This document shows positions 50,001 through 62,515 of a stretch of 64,000 bases of DNA, piece after piece. Within the stretch, counting starts at the first letter, position 1. Every line of letters starts with the position of its first letter. The notes under the pieces were generated by a model. That model worked only from the letters and a program-made list of their open reading frames with translations. It was not told the DNA's origin and ran no database searches. Both the position numbers and the translations under genes were made by a program. Where the stretch lies: contig JAIXMP010000059.1 of NCBI GenBank assembly GCA_025677815.1, positions 62,001 through 126,000 on the forward strand, read 5' to 3'. This stretch comes from Phascolomyces articulosus. Taxonomy: Eukaryota; Mucoromycota; Mucoromycetes; Mucorales; Lichtheimiaceae.

Positions 50001-50621
50001 AAAATAAAACTAAGAAAATGGTTCACCTACAGCACGAGCAATTGGCGTTTGTGATACAAGATGCCCTTCTGCATCATATACGAGTTTGACACCTCTGGGT
50101 GCTTGATCACTGGTAGCAGTAGTCACAGTCACTTCGCATAATGCACATAAAGAACTCAGAGCTTCTCCTCTAAATCCAAACGTTGTTACACTTTCCAAAT
50201 CCTCAAACCGTTTGATTTTTGAAGTATAATGTTTCAAGGCTAAATAAAAAAAATTACATGTTAATAATTAGTATCCTATATTGTGCAAATATTTATCAAT
50301 TAATCAAATCCAATACTTGCCTAAACTTTCATAGTTTTCAGGTGAAATGCCACATCCATTATCAATAACTTCAAGATTTTCTATACCATTTTCTTTAAAT
50401 TTGATTTCTAAGAAAATAAAAAGCATGAATTCTTTCGATTAATACTGAAAACTAAGAGGGAAGAATTAGTGAACATGTTCCTTTTCCCTACCGATTGATG
50501 TAGCACCAGCATCGAGACTGTTTTCTACAAGTTCTTTGATTGCCATTGCGAGATCAAGTACAACTTGGCCAGAACATATTCTATGTACTGTTTGCTTATC
50601 GATGGCAGAAATTGCACTCAT
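47061..50621 (-). CDS. PMS1: DNA mismatch repair endonuclease PMS1 (MutL-alpha subunit)
   Basis: Thirteen exons (50621-50492, 50407-50321, 50239-50031, 49943-49774, 49691-49530, 49450-49339, 49264-49180, 49095-49016, 48942-47918, 47810-47641, 47525-47383, 47291-47256, 47171-47061) sum to 839 residues. The N-terminal GHKL ATPase motifs are all present: [32 protein letters not shown], and later [10 protein letters not shown] long disordered linker lies in exon 9. The C-terminal domain carries the metal-dependent endonuclease motif [12 protein letters not shown], matching DQHA(X)2E(X)4E. The Zn-site helper motifs ACRSSVMIG and [12 protein letters not shown] follow. It pairs with MLH1 and nicks the nascent strand during mismatch repair in the nucleus. 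This motif separates PMS1 (human PMS2) from MLH1. Intron 2 uses a GC donor. Confidence 0.94.
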
Positions 50622-51276
50622 GTTTAAATATGCTATTGAAAGAAAAATGGAGCTAAAAGAAAGTTGCGATTCAAAGATGAAATAGAGAGAACGCGTCTTT
50701 TGTAACGGATAGTCAGCGCGACAGGACGCGGCGCAACCTGGCTACAAATGTTATCGGTGTTTTCCAGAATTTTTCTAGCCCCTTAGCTGTGGATATTTTG
50801 CCAATATATTTATTTAGTTTGACTCACACATGTACATGAACATAAAGTATGCATAGAAAGGTCAATATTTGTATTCAAGCTGATAAGCTTTCAATCCAAA
50901 AGGCCTTCATATAGGAAAATAGAAAATTTCCTCGGGTGTTGTTGTTACGACTTATTTATACCCAACAAAAACAAAACAAAACATAAAAAGGATCTAGTCG
51001 TATGATGCTTTCCTAATGGAATTCATGGGATTAGATAGCACTAATGATAACAAAGCTATAATAAATGAAAATGACTGATAAAAGATCCATACAGGGCGGG
51101 TAAAAGTTGAGTGGATGATTTATATTTCCTGATTGCTATATGGACATGTGTTCACTGCGGATGAAATCATCCGAAAATGTTCGTTATTATAATAAAGAAT
51201 GTATAAAAGAGGAGGCCAAACATTGGTTTTTATCCAATAAGCACTTTTCTTTTCCTCTAAACTTGTAAAAATAACA
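50622..51276. promoter_or_regulatory. shared upstream region between divergent PMS1 and phosphate carrier genes
   Basis: A 655-bp intergenic region must supply promoters for both divergent genes. A TATA-like word, TATAAAAG, at 51202-51209 lies about 70 bp before the carrier's start codon. A GC-rich patch (ACGGATAGTCAGCGCGACAG) near 50705-50724 sits about 90 bp before the PMS1 start. Confidence 0.45.
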
Positions 51277-52559
51277 ATGGCACCGTACCCTACTGCAACA
51301 AAATATTCGATATCTTCTGTTCAAGAAAAAAAGCCTTTTGCACCAAAACAACCTATTGAAGTAAATAGTAATAGATACTTTGTTACCTGTGCACTTGGTG
51401 GTGTCTTAGCATGCGGGTAAGGTATTAAGTCCTTATACGTATAACAAAACATTTGCGTTTTAGCTTATGAAACTTTCATATATTTTTGTATCATATTTTA
51501 CTGCAGCCCAACACATTCTTTAATGACGCCTTTGGATTTGGTGAAATGCCGATTACAGGTAAATGTTACAATATATAATGAATAGAAGGAATGAAAAAGA
51601 AACCAGTGGTATACTTATATATGCACAACATTATATTTTATAGGTAAAACCAGACTTATACAAAGGAATTTTTGATGGTTGGAAAACTATCATACGTTCT
51701 GAAGGTTTTGGTGGTGTTTTGGTGGGTCTTGGTCCCACTGCCATTGGTTATTCATTCCAAGGAGCTGGAAAATACGGCCTTTATGAATTTTTCAAATACA
51801 AATATGGAGATATTGTTGGTGAAGCCAATGCCCACAGGTATCGTGCATTTCTTTATTTGACAGCCTCTGCCTCAGCCGAATTTTTTGCAGATATCTTTTT
51901 GTGCCCATGGGAAGCCCTCAAAGTTCGTCAACAAACATCGTATCCATCTTTTGCCAGAGGTACAATTGAAGGGTTTCAAAAACTCAAATCATTAGAAGGT
52001 CTGCAGGGATTTTACAAGGGAATTGTGCCTCTTTGGGGTCGACAGATTCCATACACAATGATGAAATTTGCTTCATTTGAAGGTACCGTTGAAATGATCT
52101 ACAAAACGTGCCTGATAAAACCAAAAAATGAGTATAACAAATTACAACAGGTAAATATCATCTGGTCCGCTGTTTAGGAAAGCTGTATATTGCAATTGTA
52201 ACTGATTTATTTTTATTATTGTTTAACAGCTTGGTGTTAGTTTTGCTGGTGGTTATATTGCAGGCATTTTATGTGCAACTGTATCTCACCCAGCTGATGT
52301 TATTGTATCTAAACTAAATAATCTGCCTAAAGCAGAACCAGGTCAAAAGTATCCAGGGCTTTCACAAATTGCTAAGGAACTCGGATGGCAAGGTGTGTGG
52401 AGAGGATTGGGACCTCGTATTATAATGATTGGTACGCTCACTGCACTTCAATGGTTAATCTACGATACCTTCCGAGTATATGTTGGCCTTCAAACTACAG
52501 GCTCAGCAGATGATAAAGCAATTACAACAGAACATTCAGCTGTAAAAATATCAAAATAA
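51277..52559 (+). CDS. MIR1: mitochondrial phosphate carrier
   Basis: Four exons (51277-51416, 51507-51558, 51644-52150, 52230-52559) give 342 residues. The protein imports inorganic phosphate with protons across the inner mitochondrial membrane for ATP synthesis; some homologues also carry copper. Three mitochondrial-carrier repeats are clear, each with its signature: [21 protein letters not shown] and PADVIVSKL. Other typical segments are [24 protein letters not shown], here split over residues of exon 3, and [21 protein letters not shown] near the end. A short N-terminal extension precedes the first repeat. It is divergent from PMS1 and 107 bp upstream of LTO1 on the same strand. A PIC2-type paralogue is an equally good name. 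Confidence 0.93.
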
Positions 52560-52666
52560 ATAAATGCATTCAACAATTTTAGTCTCCTATGAATTTGTCA
52601 GCAACAGGCATAACTCTTTTGTTGTAAAATATTTTATCCTGCCTTTCATTGATTGTCCATAATATA

Positions 52667-53266
52667 ATGGCAACATCAGCTGCAGATCCTGTTCCAGATG
52701 GAAACCTTGAATCTCTGGTTTACCTAGAAGAAATGTAATTAAACTTGCCTTATTTTTATTTGATTCGAAACATACCATTTGGCTCACTTTTTTTTAACAT
52801 CGTTAATTGTATATAATAGGTTTCAACAATGTGGACATGAAGATGGTATACGAGATGGAAAGGAATCGGGTGTTTTAGAAGGGCGAATCTTTGGTTGTGA
52901 GAAATCATTTGAACTTGGTCGTGAAATTGGTTTTTATGACGGCTGTGCTAAGACATGGAAAGAACTTGCTGAACGACACCCAGATAAAATTTCGTCCAAG
53001 TAAGTTGAATTTGATTAAAATATTAATATAAACAACAATGGGTTTTTTTAATAATACTTATACGTGTTTATATATAAAGGGTTCTCAAGAATATTCAAAC
53101 ATTGCAAAAGATGATTGATGAATTTCCTTGCGATAACTGCCCAAACACTGACATGTTTGCTGCTCGAGATAAAATGGCAGCTAAAATGAAAGTGATCATC
53201 TCTTTGCTCGGTGTCAACCAAAAATTCAATAAAGAAAAATCAACAGCAACAGAGTTGATTTATTAA
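52667..53266 (+). CDS. LTO1: LTO1-type protein (essential protein Yae1 N-terminal domain), Fe-S cluster adaptor
   Basis: Three exons (52667-52734, 52820-52999, 53080-53266) give 144 residues. The central region carries the repeated G-x3 pattern of the Yae1/Lto1 domain: GHEDGIRDGKESGVLEG, then GCEKSFELGREIGFYDG. In yeast, Lto1 with Yae1 brings the cytosolic Fe-S assembly machinery to the ABC protein Rli1, needed for ribosome recycling and biogenesis. The C-terminal half is helical with a CDNC motif. The length fits the family. Its end faces the NPC2-like gene, 177 bp away and convergent. Confidence 0.88.
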
Positions 53267-53443
53267 CATAGATAGGATAGGAACTTGTAAATATATATTT
53301 AGAAAAGTAAAATAGTAACAAAAGTAATAATAATAATAAAAGTACTAATCATGATAGTATTCGAAAGTGGATAAAGATTATGGTGTGTATTGATAATGGA
53401 TATATATATATATATATATAACTATACATTGATCAGATATGGC

Positions 53444-54106
53444 TCATTGAAGGCTAAAGTTAAGTCGAATACATGTAACAGTTTGATCATGTTGATCTGA
53501 TATGCGAATTGTACCATCCAAAGGCAATTTCGGTATCTCTCGAGGAATTAAAGCTATTATTAGGTTTTGAAACAGTTATTGTTCTGCTTTTATGATTACG
53601 AAAAGATTATAGAAATTTACCTTTTGCTTCAAGCAATAGATCACCAGCACTTAATGGACACTGCTTATGGCCCATGATATCAGAATTCAATACACTACAT
53701 AAGTCTAATTTTTTATTGACTTTGATCATGGAAAGAAGTTTGAGGTCGATCGAAACAGTACCGCCCGTCACCTCACTTACTACAAATGATTAAAGAAATC
53801 AGTTTGCAATCATATCTGTATAGAATCTTTCACCATTTGATTTTCTCCATTTATTGAAATATAATACATACATAGATTACCGTTAATCTTGACACTGATA
53901 TCTTGCCCTGTATGTGGGATAGATGGTGAAATATCAACACCGTTTTTGTATGCTATTAAAGTGTGCGAAGAAGGATTGTCGCATAATGACCAAATGTCCC
54001 CATGTTCTTCAGGTCTCATAAAGGAATGCTGTTGTTCAATAGGTTGTGCTGATGCCAACAAGCAGGTTGCTGCTAGTAAAAAAGCTGTAGTTGAATCGAA
54101 TCGCAT
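53444..54106 (-). CDS. NPC2: NPC2-like ML-domain sterol/phospholipid transfer protein
   Basis: Three exons (54106-53881, 53779-53621, 53553-53444) give 164 residues. A signal peptide (residues 1-20, FLLAATCLLASAQ) targets it to the secretory route or vacuole. The ML (MD-2-related lipid-recognition) fold is shown by spaced cysteines (LCDNPSS, LDLCSVL, KQCPLSAGD, VTCIRL). The segment LIPREIPKLPLDGTIRISDQ is typical of fungal phosphatidylglycerol/phosphatidylinositol transfer proteins and NPC2. It should shuttle sterols or phospholipids between membranes of the vacuole lumen. The start is the first Met of the signal peptide. Confidence 0.88.
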
Positions 54107-54563
54107 AGGTTACTATTATTTTTCAATTAAAGAAAAAAAGAAGATGCAAGGAAAAGTTTTAGAGCTACATACGGCTGGCTGTGTTCTGAGAAATGAAACC
54201 AACTGGTCGCACAGCACCATATTTGGAAAAGTCTCAACTACTTCTTTGTTTATGCTTACGAAATGGTGATTTGCAAAACATAAAGGTTACACTGATATGC
54301 ATATACATAAACTGTCCGTTTACATCCATCATCAACATAGATACGATTTAATATCAGTTATTTAAGAGTTTTATTATAGATTATTATACAAAATGAATAA
54401 AAAAATGAATGAAAGAGAAAAAAAAGATAAACAAAACTTTTTTATGACAAGTGAAAAGTGTATTTGATGGTGTTACTTTATGTGAATGTATAGATGGAAA
54501 TAAAAGTATAGTAGAAGTGTAGGTGAATGTAAGGTAAGAGTAAATGCTGTTTTGGTTTTGTTT
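54107..54563. other. intergenic region, no gene seen
   Basis: Between the NPC2-like start and the RPA190 stop, both on the minus strand. It contains the NPC2 promoter and the RPA190 3' untranslated region. No other feature. Confidence 0.6.
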
Positions 54564-57500
54564 CTATGCTGTGCTAGTAAGAGGTTGTAAGACTTCGAAA
54601 GATCCAGTACCACCTTCAACAACCTTACCCATTACGATACGTGCTGAAGGTGATTCTAAAGTGTCAAAGTCACCATGTCTAATTTTAAAATAAAAGTATC
54701 GAGTTAAACAGGTTATCATTCTTCTGAATATAAAGTACCCTAAAGTCAAAGAAAAATAACTTACAATGTAGCATCCGTCAAGAATTTACAAGTTGATTCA
54801 AAACTCATTTTTAAGAAGGGTGAAGTATTGGATGCAAGACCAATACGGTTAAATGGCTTGTAACCACCTTCAAATGTCATATAATCAGCAATGAGTGTCA
54901 AATGGCGCCTGTCTACCTTGATACCATAAACTTCAAAGACACCCGCAATTTCCTTAATGATAGCGTTACGAGCAGCTTCAACACCATATGTTTGAAGAAT
55001 CGCTGCAATGTCATTGGTATCGATAAAGTTGATATCAAGCAAATCGCTGTGGTTCCACATGCCTCGCAAGTTAACACCTTCAGTTTGTAATTGTTTCTAT
55101 GTTTTATAAATATAAAATGTTAGTTCAAATCATCTTTATCATTACTATTGGGTTTCTTCTCCTTCCTGTATTATACATACCGAAGTATCATTTTCAATGC
55201 GATTGAGATATTCAAAGCAGCGTTGAATACCCTTAATTTCGTGTACAACGACTCTTGGGCAAACCTTCTCGATCAGACTAACCATCAGAATCTTTTTGGT
55301 ATCAGCTGGGAACTGCAAGATAAAAAGTATTAGTGACGAATAATAAATAAAGAACTACATAAATAAATTAAGTATCATTTTTTTTACCTTCATATCAATC
55401 TCACACCAAGCACCATTTTCGTTATCAAAGTCCCATCGAGTTACATATTGACTATTGTTAATGGCGGATTGTGCCCAATTCTTTTTGCCTATCGGGCTAT
55501 CATTTATTTCTTCCATTTCTTCGTTATCTTGTCCTCTTTGTGCAACAGCTTCCAACTCAGCCTCTTCATCCTCAAGAGACTTCAGTCTTTCTGTGACTTC
55601 CACATCATCTTCATCAGGTTCATCATAACTGGCCTTTTCTTTTGTCTTTGCTGCTAATCGGGCGTTAGTTGCATCTTGATCACCTTCATCAGAGTCATAT
55701 TCTGCTTCAACATTAGCACTATCATCTGGTTCATTATCCTTGTTTGCGTTAGAAACCTTGGATGGTTCAGCAATATTGACGATTTTGCGAGAATCCTTAA
55801 TATCTTTTCGAATAACCTCTTCCAATTGCTTCAAGAAAGTCGTGGCGAGTACTTCCTTGATACGTGTAGCAGACACTCGGTATTCATCCTTGTATTCTTC
55901 CTCATCAAACAAATTGAGACGAATTGTGTACACCTTGGATCTCCGATAGTTGTTTTCGGCAGATTTCGAGGTCATTGATTCCGTAACCGAAACATCATCT
56001 ACAATTTGTGATAAAGTAAGCTTGGAAGCAACTTTACAAAAATCACCTGCTTGTTCTGATGATACGTCCACCTTTAAAGGCAATGTCATGGTGGGAGTTT
56101 TGATCACTTTGGCAGCGGTCATGATAATTTCACGAAGACGTGGAATACCCAAAGTAACATTAGCAGCACCATAACCAGCAAAATGGAAAGTGTTGAGCGT
56201 CATTTGTGTGGAAGGTTCACCAACTGATTGCGCAGCCAATAAGCCAACAGCTTCACCAGCGTCAACCAAACTATGCAAGTACTTCAAATGCATTAGTGCT
56301 CTAAACTTTGGTTTAGTCAACGAAGCAAATCGTTCGTTATTCTTTGTCGTCTCGCTGTGTTTGTCAAATGGCATATTGTCAGGATTTTCTTCAATGTATT
56401 TCTTCATACCCAATGCAAACTTTTCAGAAACAACGCCCAAATGAGTTGCAGGGTTGAACTTGGATAACGGAGGATCATACTTGCCAGGCTTCTTGAGCGC
56501 CTTCTTGGCATATTCTTCACCGCGCTTGGTATCAAGTGATGAAAGTGCAGCTTTGGGGTTGTATTTTTGAGACAGGATTTCAAAGTTGTGTGCAGAAAAG
56601 CTGAACTCATTCAAATATTTCGCTTTAATAACATCCAATGAGTCTTCACCATAGTGGAACTGTAAGATAGATCCATCTGAATCTCTAACAGTGTGATCAT
56701 AATGTACACGAAGACCTTCCAAATGCTTGATCAAACAGCGTTGCAAATAACCGGAACGAGAAGTCTTGACAGCGGTATCAATTAGACCTTCACGACCAGC
56801 CATACAATGGAAATAATATTCCTGTGGACGAATACCAGTCAAGAAACGACCAGCAACAAAACCACCAGCACGTGCTGCTGTATCATACGGTCGGAATGAC
56901 GGTAAAGAACGACCTGATACCATAAGAGGTACACGACGGCCCTCCAGTTCTTGTTGACCCAACATACAAGAAATCTGTGCTGCATTGACGTTGGAACCCT
57001 TAGCACCAGAAACTGTCATCATTTGCATATCATTATCAGGGAATTTACGGATCTAAATATAAATTTAAGTACATGAATTTAATCATAAATACTTGTGATT
57101 TTCAAATCATAGGATTAACAAAAGAAAACACACATACCAAGCCATTTGGCAAACATTTTTCAGTAATAGATGATGTAAGTTTGTTAACCTTGGACTTCAT
57201 TGCATTGTCAAGACCAGCCAATTTGTTATCGTCACGAGCAACTTCAGCCATACGTAAATTGAATTCTATACAGTCATGTCACTCTTATTAGAACTACTAT
57301 TTGATAAACACTCGTAAAATTATTTCATCTTGTTGAAAAAAAATACCTTTCTCAAGTACTTCCTTTGAAGATGTTTTCGCAGTATCAGTTAGTCCCAAAA
57401 ATTCAAGATGCGCCTCACGGCCAAGACCTTGCCCATTGTTGAGCAGATCACGGCGCCACATATCACCCTCTCCTGTCAATCGAAGATCATCCATACGACA

Positions 57501-60317
57501 AGTGAAACCATGGGACTGAATGTATTTTGTGAACAATCGACCGAAAATACTGAGAATCTTACCAGCCGATTCAGGACCATATAATTCGTAAATCGAGTGT
57601 ACAAGACCGTATGCTGAAGCACCGAATTGGGATTTGTCAAGAATACCAATCAACAGTTCACCATCCATAATCAAGACATTTTCTTCTTCCTTGGCATCAG
57701 GACCCCAGAAGCGACCGGGCACTTTACTCTTTGATCTCGCATTCAAAGGAGCTTTACCAACTGTTAAATTCAAAAGAATGGTGGAAATCTTTGTTTATAA
57801 AACAAAAAAAACATATATTTAAAATTAATATACAAATATTCATGTGCAATACTATTCGTTTTCAATGAAAAAAAAACTTACCACTTGTTTTCCAGTCCAC
57901 AATGGTACAGGTTTCCAAACAGTAGGTGGCATAGTCAAGATGCGACAATTTCCAGTTCCATCAGTCTCGGGTCGCAAAGATCCATACAAGAGCTGATGAT
58001 ATTCTTCTCTGGTGAAGAATGTATTGCGAGATGTCATCCACACACCAGAAACGACATGGTCTTGGATCAAACCACGCAAAGGATTACCACTAGTAGGAAC
58101 AAGATATTGGTTATCCGTATTGGCGATAAAGGATGCTTCAGCACGAGCAATCTCATTTTGAGGAAAATGCATATTCATTTCATCACCATCAAAATCGGCG
58201 TTATACGTGTTACAGTTTGCATAATGCATGCGAATAGTTTTTTCACCAGGTAATACACGAGCTTTATGGGCCATAATAGATGGTTTATGCAAGGTTGGTT
58301 GACGATTAAGCAAAAGCATATCACCATTACGCAAATGGCGGAAGACTTTTTTGTTGATTGTCTGTGTACGTGTTGGATATGAATTGCTACTACTTTGAGC
58401 TGCTTGTGAGTTTTGTGGAGCCAAAAGTGAATTAGCCAGTGCAATACGAGACTCTAAAGAAAGGTTGGCAAGTACATCAAGCGATTGATCTTCATGCTGA
58501 ACATGCGTTGCACCTGGCCATTTAAATGGGCCGTTAATCACTGCTTGTCGTAATTCCTTGATGTTGTGTGCGGTAACAGGTTCAGGGTAGGTCAGCTTTT
58601 TTGCAAAGACAGGTGGCACACCGATTTCATTGGTGTCAATATTTGGATCAGGAGAAATAACCGAACGTGCGGCATAATTTACACGTTTACCCATCATATG
58701 TTTTCTGAATAGACCTTCCTTCTTTTCAAGTGCTTGTCGAATACCAGCAGGTGGTTGTGCATTTTGACCAAAAGATTGAGGGTTTTTTGTGGAATCGATG
58801 AACGAGTTAACAGCGTGCTGTAATGTAATAATGCTATTAACAAACATATCTTGAAGACGGGTCACATGCTTCTTGTCAACTGGAACTTGGCTACTAGCTT
58901 CCTGTAAGTTCATTGAAACATCCCGCACTTGATGTGCACCGTTCAAGATATTGCTTAATAATTCGTTTTGTGGTGATTCAAATAATTTATCACCCATCAC
59001 AGATGGTGGTCTGAAACGAGTAGGGGAGACAGACAATACTTCAATGAAGAACATATGATAAGTTGCTCTTTTCACTTGTGATGGAACATTTGGGTTTCGT
59101 GCACCATAAAGCAAAGTTGTAATATCTGGTTCTTCTTGGAACAGGTCCTGAATACTCTTGCGCACTTCAACTGGGTTCAAATAACGTTGGGTACCAGGTG
59201 CTGTTGATTTTTTGGTAGGTGTATCATTATCGCTGTCGCTGTCCGACAAATCCTTTGTGGTTGCACTTGCACGAGCATTCATGGTCATCTGATCCTTTTT
59301 CGAAAGGCTAAGCTCGAAAAGTTTGGCAGCACCATCGCGGCGAATAGGGGGAGAAATACCACTACAATTTCCACATCGTTTGGAACCAACACAGTATTTC
59401 ATGAACTCCATCATTACTCGTTTACGTGCATCATTAATCACGGTCACCTTGTAGTTATCACTGGCAAACTTGCGGCTATCTTCATCCGCTAAGCATTCTT
59501 TAACATATATATCTGATATTTAATAATAAAAAACCTTGGTTAGTCTATAGCATTCTCTAAACTTGCTCCGACATCGATCAACTACTATTGCGTATACAGG
59601 CTAATTACCAATGCGGTTAATTGTATTATCTGTTTCATCAATAACTTTTCCATCCTCTTCCATTCTGTCCTCAATGTTATCGTCGTCACTTTTTTTCTTT
59701 GATGACTTTTTACTATCAATATACATTTCATCAAGAGCTTGTGCTTCACGTATCAAACCGTGTTGAAGCAAGGTCAATTTCGCAATTGTTTTTTGCATCT
59801 GTAAGGAAAATATAAGTTTTTTCGTTTATAGATAAAATTACTATTTACAATCATATTGCAACACCAGAATTATCATATAGGCACACATACCAAATGACGG
59901 CCCATGCGGAATTTATTACAGTATGAACATTTAGCTCGAATCAGGGCGTACAAGTTGTCAAAGAACAATGGATTATATGTTGGTACTGGGAGTTCGATAT
60001 GTCCAAAATGACCAGGACAATTATGGTGATCTTGGGAACAAGTTCCACAACTATCAAAGAATAAAATATTAATATTATTGAAAAGATAAACTCAAACATA
60101 TGTAAACAGTGTGTCATTAGCTAGAAGCTCACATTTGAGTTTTTTGGAAAGGACCGAGTGTTGGATCGTATAGACCACCTTTTGTTGGGTGGCCGAGAGC
60201 ATCGAATAATACTGGATTAACAATTTGCTTAACCGAAATTTTCTTTATCTCATGGGGTTGATAAAAAGAGAAAGACACAGTGTCAATCTCGGAACCAATG
60301 GGACACGAGATATTCAT
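54564..60317 (-). CDS. RPA190: largest subunit of RNA polymerase I (RPA190/RPA1)
   Basis: Ten exons (60317-60133, 60050-59891, 59798-59609, 59512-57882, 57788-57347, 57265-57138, 57052-55388, 55312-55181, 55096-54765, 54678-54564) sum to 1659 residues, the expected length. The enzyme transcribes the large rRNA precursor in the nucleolus. The N-terminal zinc-binding clamp reads CGTCSQDHHNCPGHFGH and CSYCNK, with a further pair KRCGNCSG. The active-site loop NADFDGDEMNMHFPQ (codons about 58172-58202) holds the three Asp that bind catalytic magnesium. The bridge-helix and funnel region follows (HCMAGREGLIDTAVKTSRSG, then SVGEPSTQMTLNTFHFAG). An acidic insert (about 55500-55760), characteristic of the Pol I jaw, separates it from the C-terminal clamp. 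Acidic inserts and sequence class distinguish it from Pol II RPB1, and there is no CTD heptad tail. Confidence 0.96.
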
Positions 60318-62503
60318 GACGGTCAGTCCTGCAACGAATAATGGAAAGAAGTCAACACTTTTAGAAAAAAGTAGAAGTGGCAGGAAGAACAGTCTTTAAT
60401 TTAGGTAAAAGCCACACTACGGGCAATGAAAAGGTTATTGCTGCGCTCCAAAACAATATGGGCCACTAAAAAGATAACAATAATGAAGAGATTAAAAAAA
60501 TTACTAACGAGGACGATTTTTACGAACATTAAAAGACATACATATCTACATATTATATACTACTTGAGTTATATAAAGTGAACTAAGGCTATAAAAAATA
60601 ATATTGACTACTACTGCGCTGCAAAAAAAAAATCTGTTGCTTTATTGTTTTCTCAACATCCATTTGGTTGGCCAAAAAAAGTATCATCCCCAGTGAACTA
60701 TTTATGCATTATTATATATAATAAGGTGTTGCTTGTTACTGAATTGTTCAGTGAGATTGGCGCTTTGTAAAAGAGTGTGATAACTTTAAAAATGATGTAC
60801 AAGTATATAGATAAAGAGTTCAACAGTCCGGAAACATACATGAGCCAAAGCTACTGGTTCGTTCTAACACTGCCATTGCATCATACTCATCCAAATGCAC
60901 TTCCGTTTACCTAATATCATTCAGTTATTTTTTTTAGCACAAATGGTTGATTTTTGCAGCGCATGTAATAATCCCCGTTACATAACAATGGTGAATGTCT
61001 TTCAGTAGCTCCAAATTGCCGTTTCCATAATGTGGTTGTGAATTACTCTGTGATATCATATTATTGTCGAGGATTCCCTTGACAACATCCAATAAACCAA
61101 ACCCATTATAGATTTATGTTTTTATTTGATTTTTGTTATGACTTTCGTGGGTTGATGACCAGTGTCAGTACCATTAGACTATTATTAGTTGCTGAATAAA
61201 CATAAACTTTCAATGATTCAGTAAATGTTTGCGTGAATTTTGGTTTATTTGGTCTGACCTTGCTGCATGACGGCGAGCTGATATAATACTATTTCTTTCC
61301 CCTTGTAACGATCAGTTAAATCCATTATTGAAAATATAAATAAATGAAAGTATAGAATGAACCAAAAATCACATCGATAATTCATCCAATATCATTTCCA
61401 AATTGATTTCTAATGACATACCGGTAAATGGATAGCTCTATGATGCTCTTAGAAAGGCTTAATATTATTTGATTTGTTTAAGCTACTTGCGCCCCCCTGG
61501 TATCGCTAAAGAGATTGATTGATTTAGTACTGAATACTTTTTGTTTTAAACTTTTATTGAAATATATGATATATTATTTTCGGATTTTATGTGTGGGGGT
61601 GAGTACACAACCATTATCAGTCGATTCGAGTTTTCATCATATGCCGCCCGTTCCTCATTGGTCTCACTGTTTCTTTTTCTACGTTTGATGGCAGCAGGAT
61701 TTTGAGAATAAATATTCAACCGAGTTATATAGAGAGAGTTCTTAAAAACGCATTATATAAAAACTTGTACCTGTACGTTTTTTACTATATTCAATTCGCC
61801 TTTCCTATCCTTGAAACTTATATTTGCAACGCCTTGAGTGTTGATATGTTGCTTTTCAGGTGGCTGTGGTTGGCTTGATTTTGTCTTCAAACAATTCATT
61901 TTTTAAGTCCTATAGAAAATATCACAACCAGAAATTCGTTAAAAAGAATGAAGGCAAAAGTTGGGTACTTATGAATATTGGTTGAAACACATTACATTTA
62001 TTATCTTCAAATTGACTTTTACATATTCAATATTGGTAATTTGATTTATCCCAATAACAAGAGAATGATATTTTCGTTCTTAATTGAAGAAAAATAGCAT
62101 GCTTTTTTAATATGTGTTTGAGCCTATCTGTTTTTCTAAAAAAAAAGTTTGGAAGAACAAAACATCTCGACTAAAATGAAGGGGTTTTTTTTGTGCGTCG
62201 AATAATTTCTTTATATATAAGTAATAGTATTTTTATTTTCTATAGATCTCTGTACATTGTAGAAAAAAAAGTACTTATACGTAGCAGCATGATTTTTGTA
62301 TGTGGTTATTTTAAGAACATGAGTTTCAAAGAAAAGCTGGCAGTGGTACCTCCTATATATATTCATCGTTCAAAAAAAAAAAAATACTCCATACTTGTAG
62401 CAAAGTTCTATATCTATCATGATTACATTTATTCTATTTTCAAGTTATAAAATTGTAAGTATTGATTGAGAAAGTGGATTGAACATTGCGCACTTCCATT
62501 TTT
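60318..62503. other. gene-poor region upstream of RPA190
   Basis: About 2.2 kb. The part next to 60318 should carry the RPA190 promoter. Apart from the coding-like stretch at 61546-61899 and the LINE fragment that follows, I see no gene. Confidence 0.5.
61546..61899 (-). pseudogene. coding-like stretch interrupted by one stop, unknown function
   Basis: From an ATG at 61899 the frame runs 118 codons with a single internal TAA at 61753-61755. Its composition (Gln, Pro, Lys, Glu, Arg) is unlike random AT-rich translation: KTKSSQPQPPEKQ before the stop and NPAAIKRRKRNSETNEERA after it. A GT...AG pair flanking the stop would define a 30-nt intron, too short to be credible here. It may be the remnant of a gene or of a mobile-element protein. 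No family recognised. Confidence 0.3.
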
Positions 62504-62515
62504 TATAGATAAATA
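62504..62515 (+). repeat. target-site duplication of truncated LINE, left copy
   Basis: The 12 bases TATAGATAAATA recur exactly at 63409-63420. Confidence 0.78.

Noticed and set aside
61741..61770. GT...AG pair that would remove the stop in the coding-like stretch
   Set aside because: Only 30 nt, well below the other introns in this window; the stop is taken as real.
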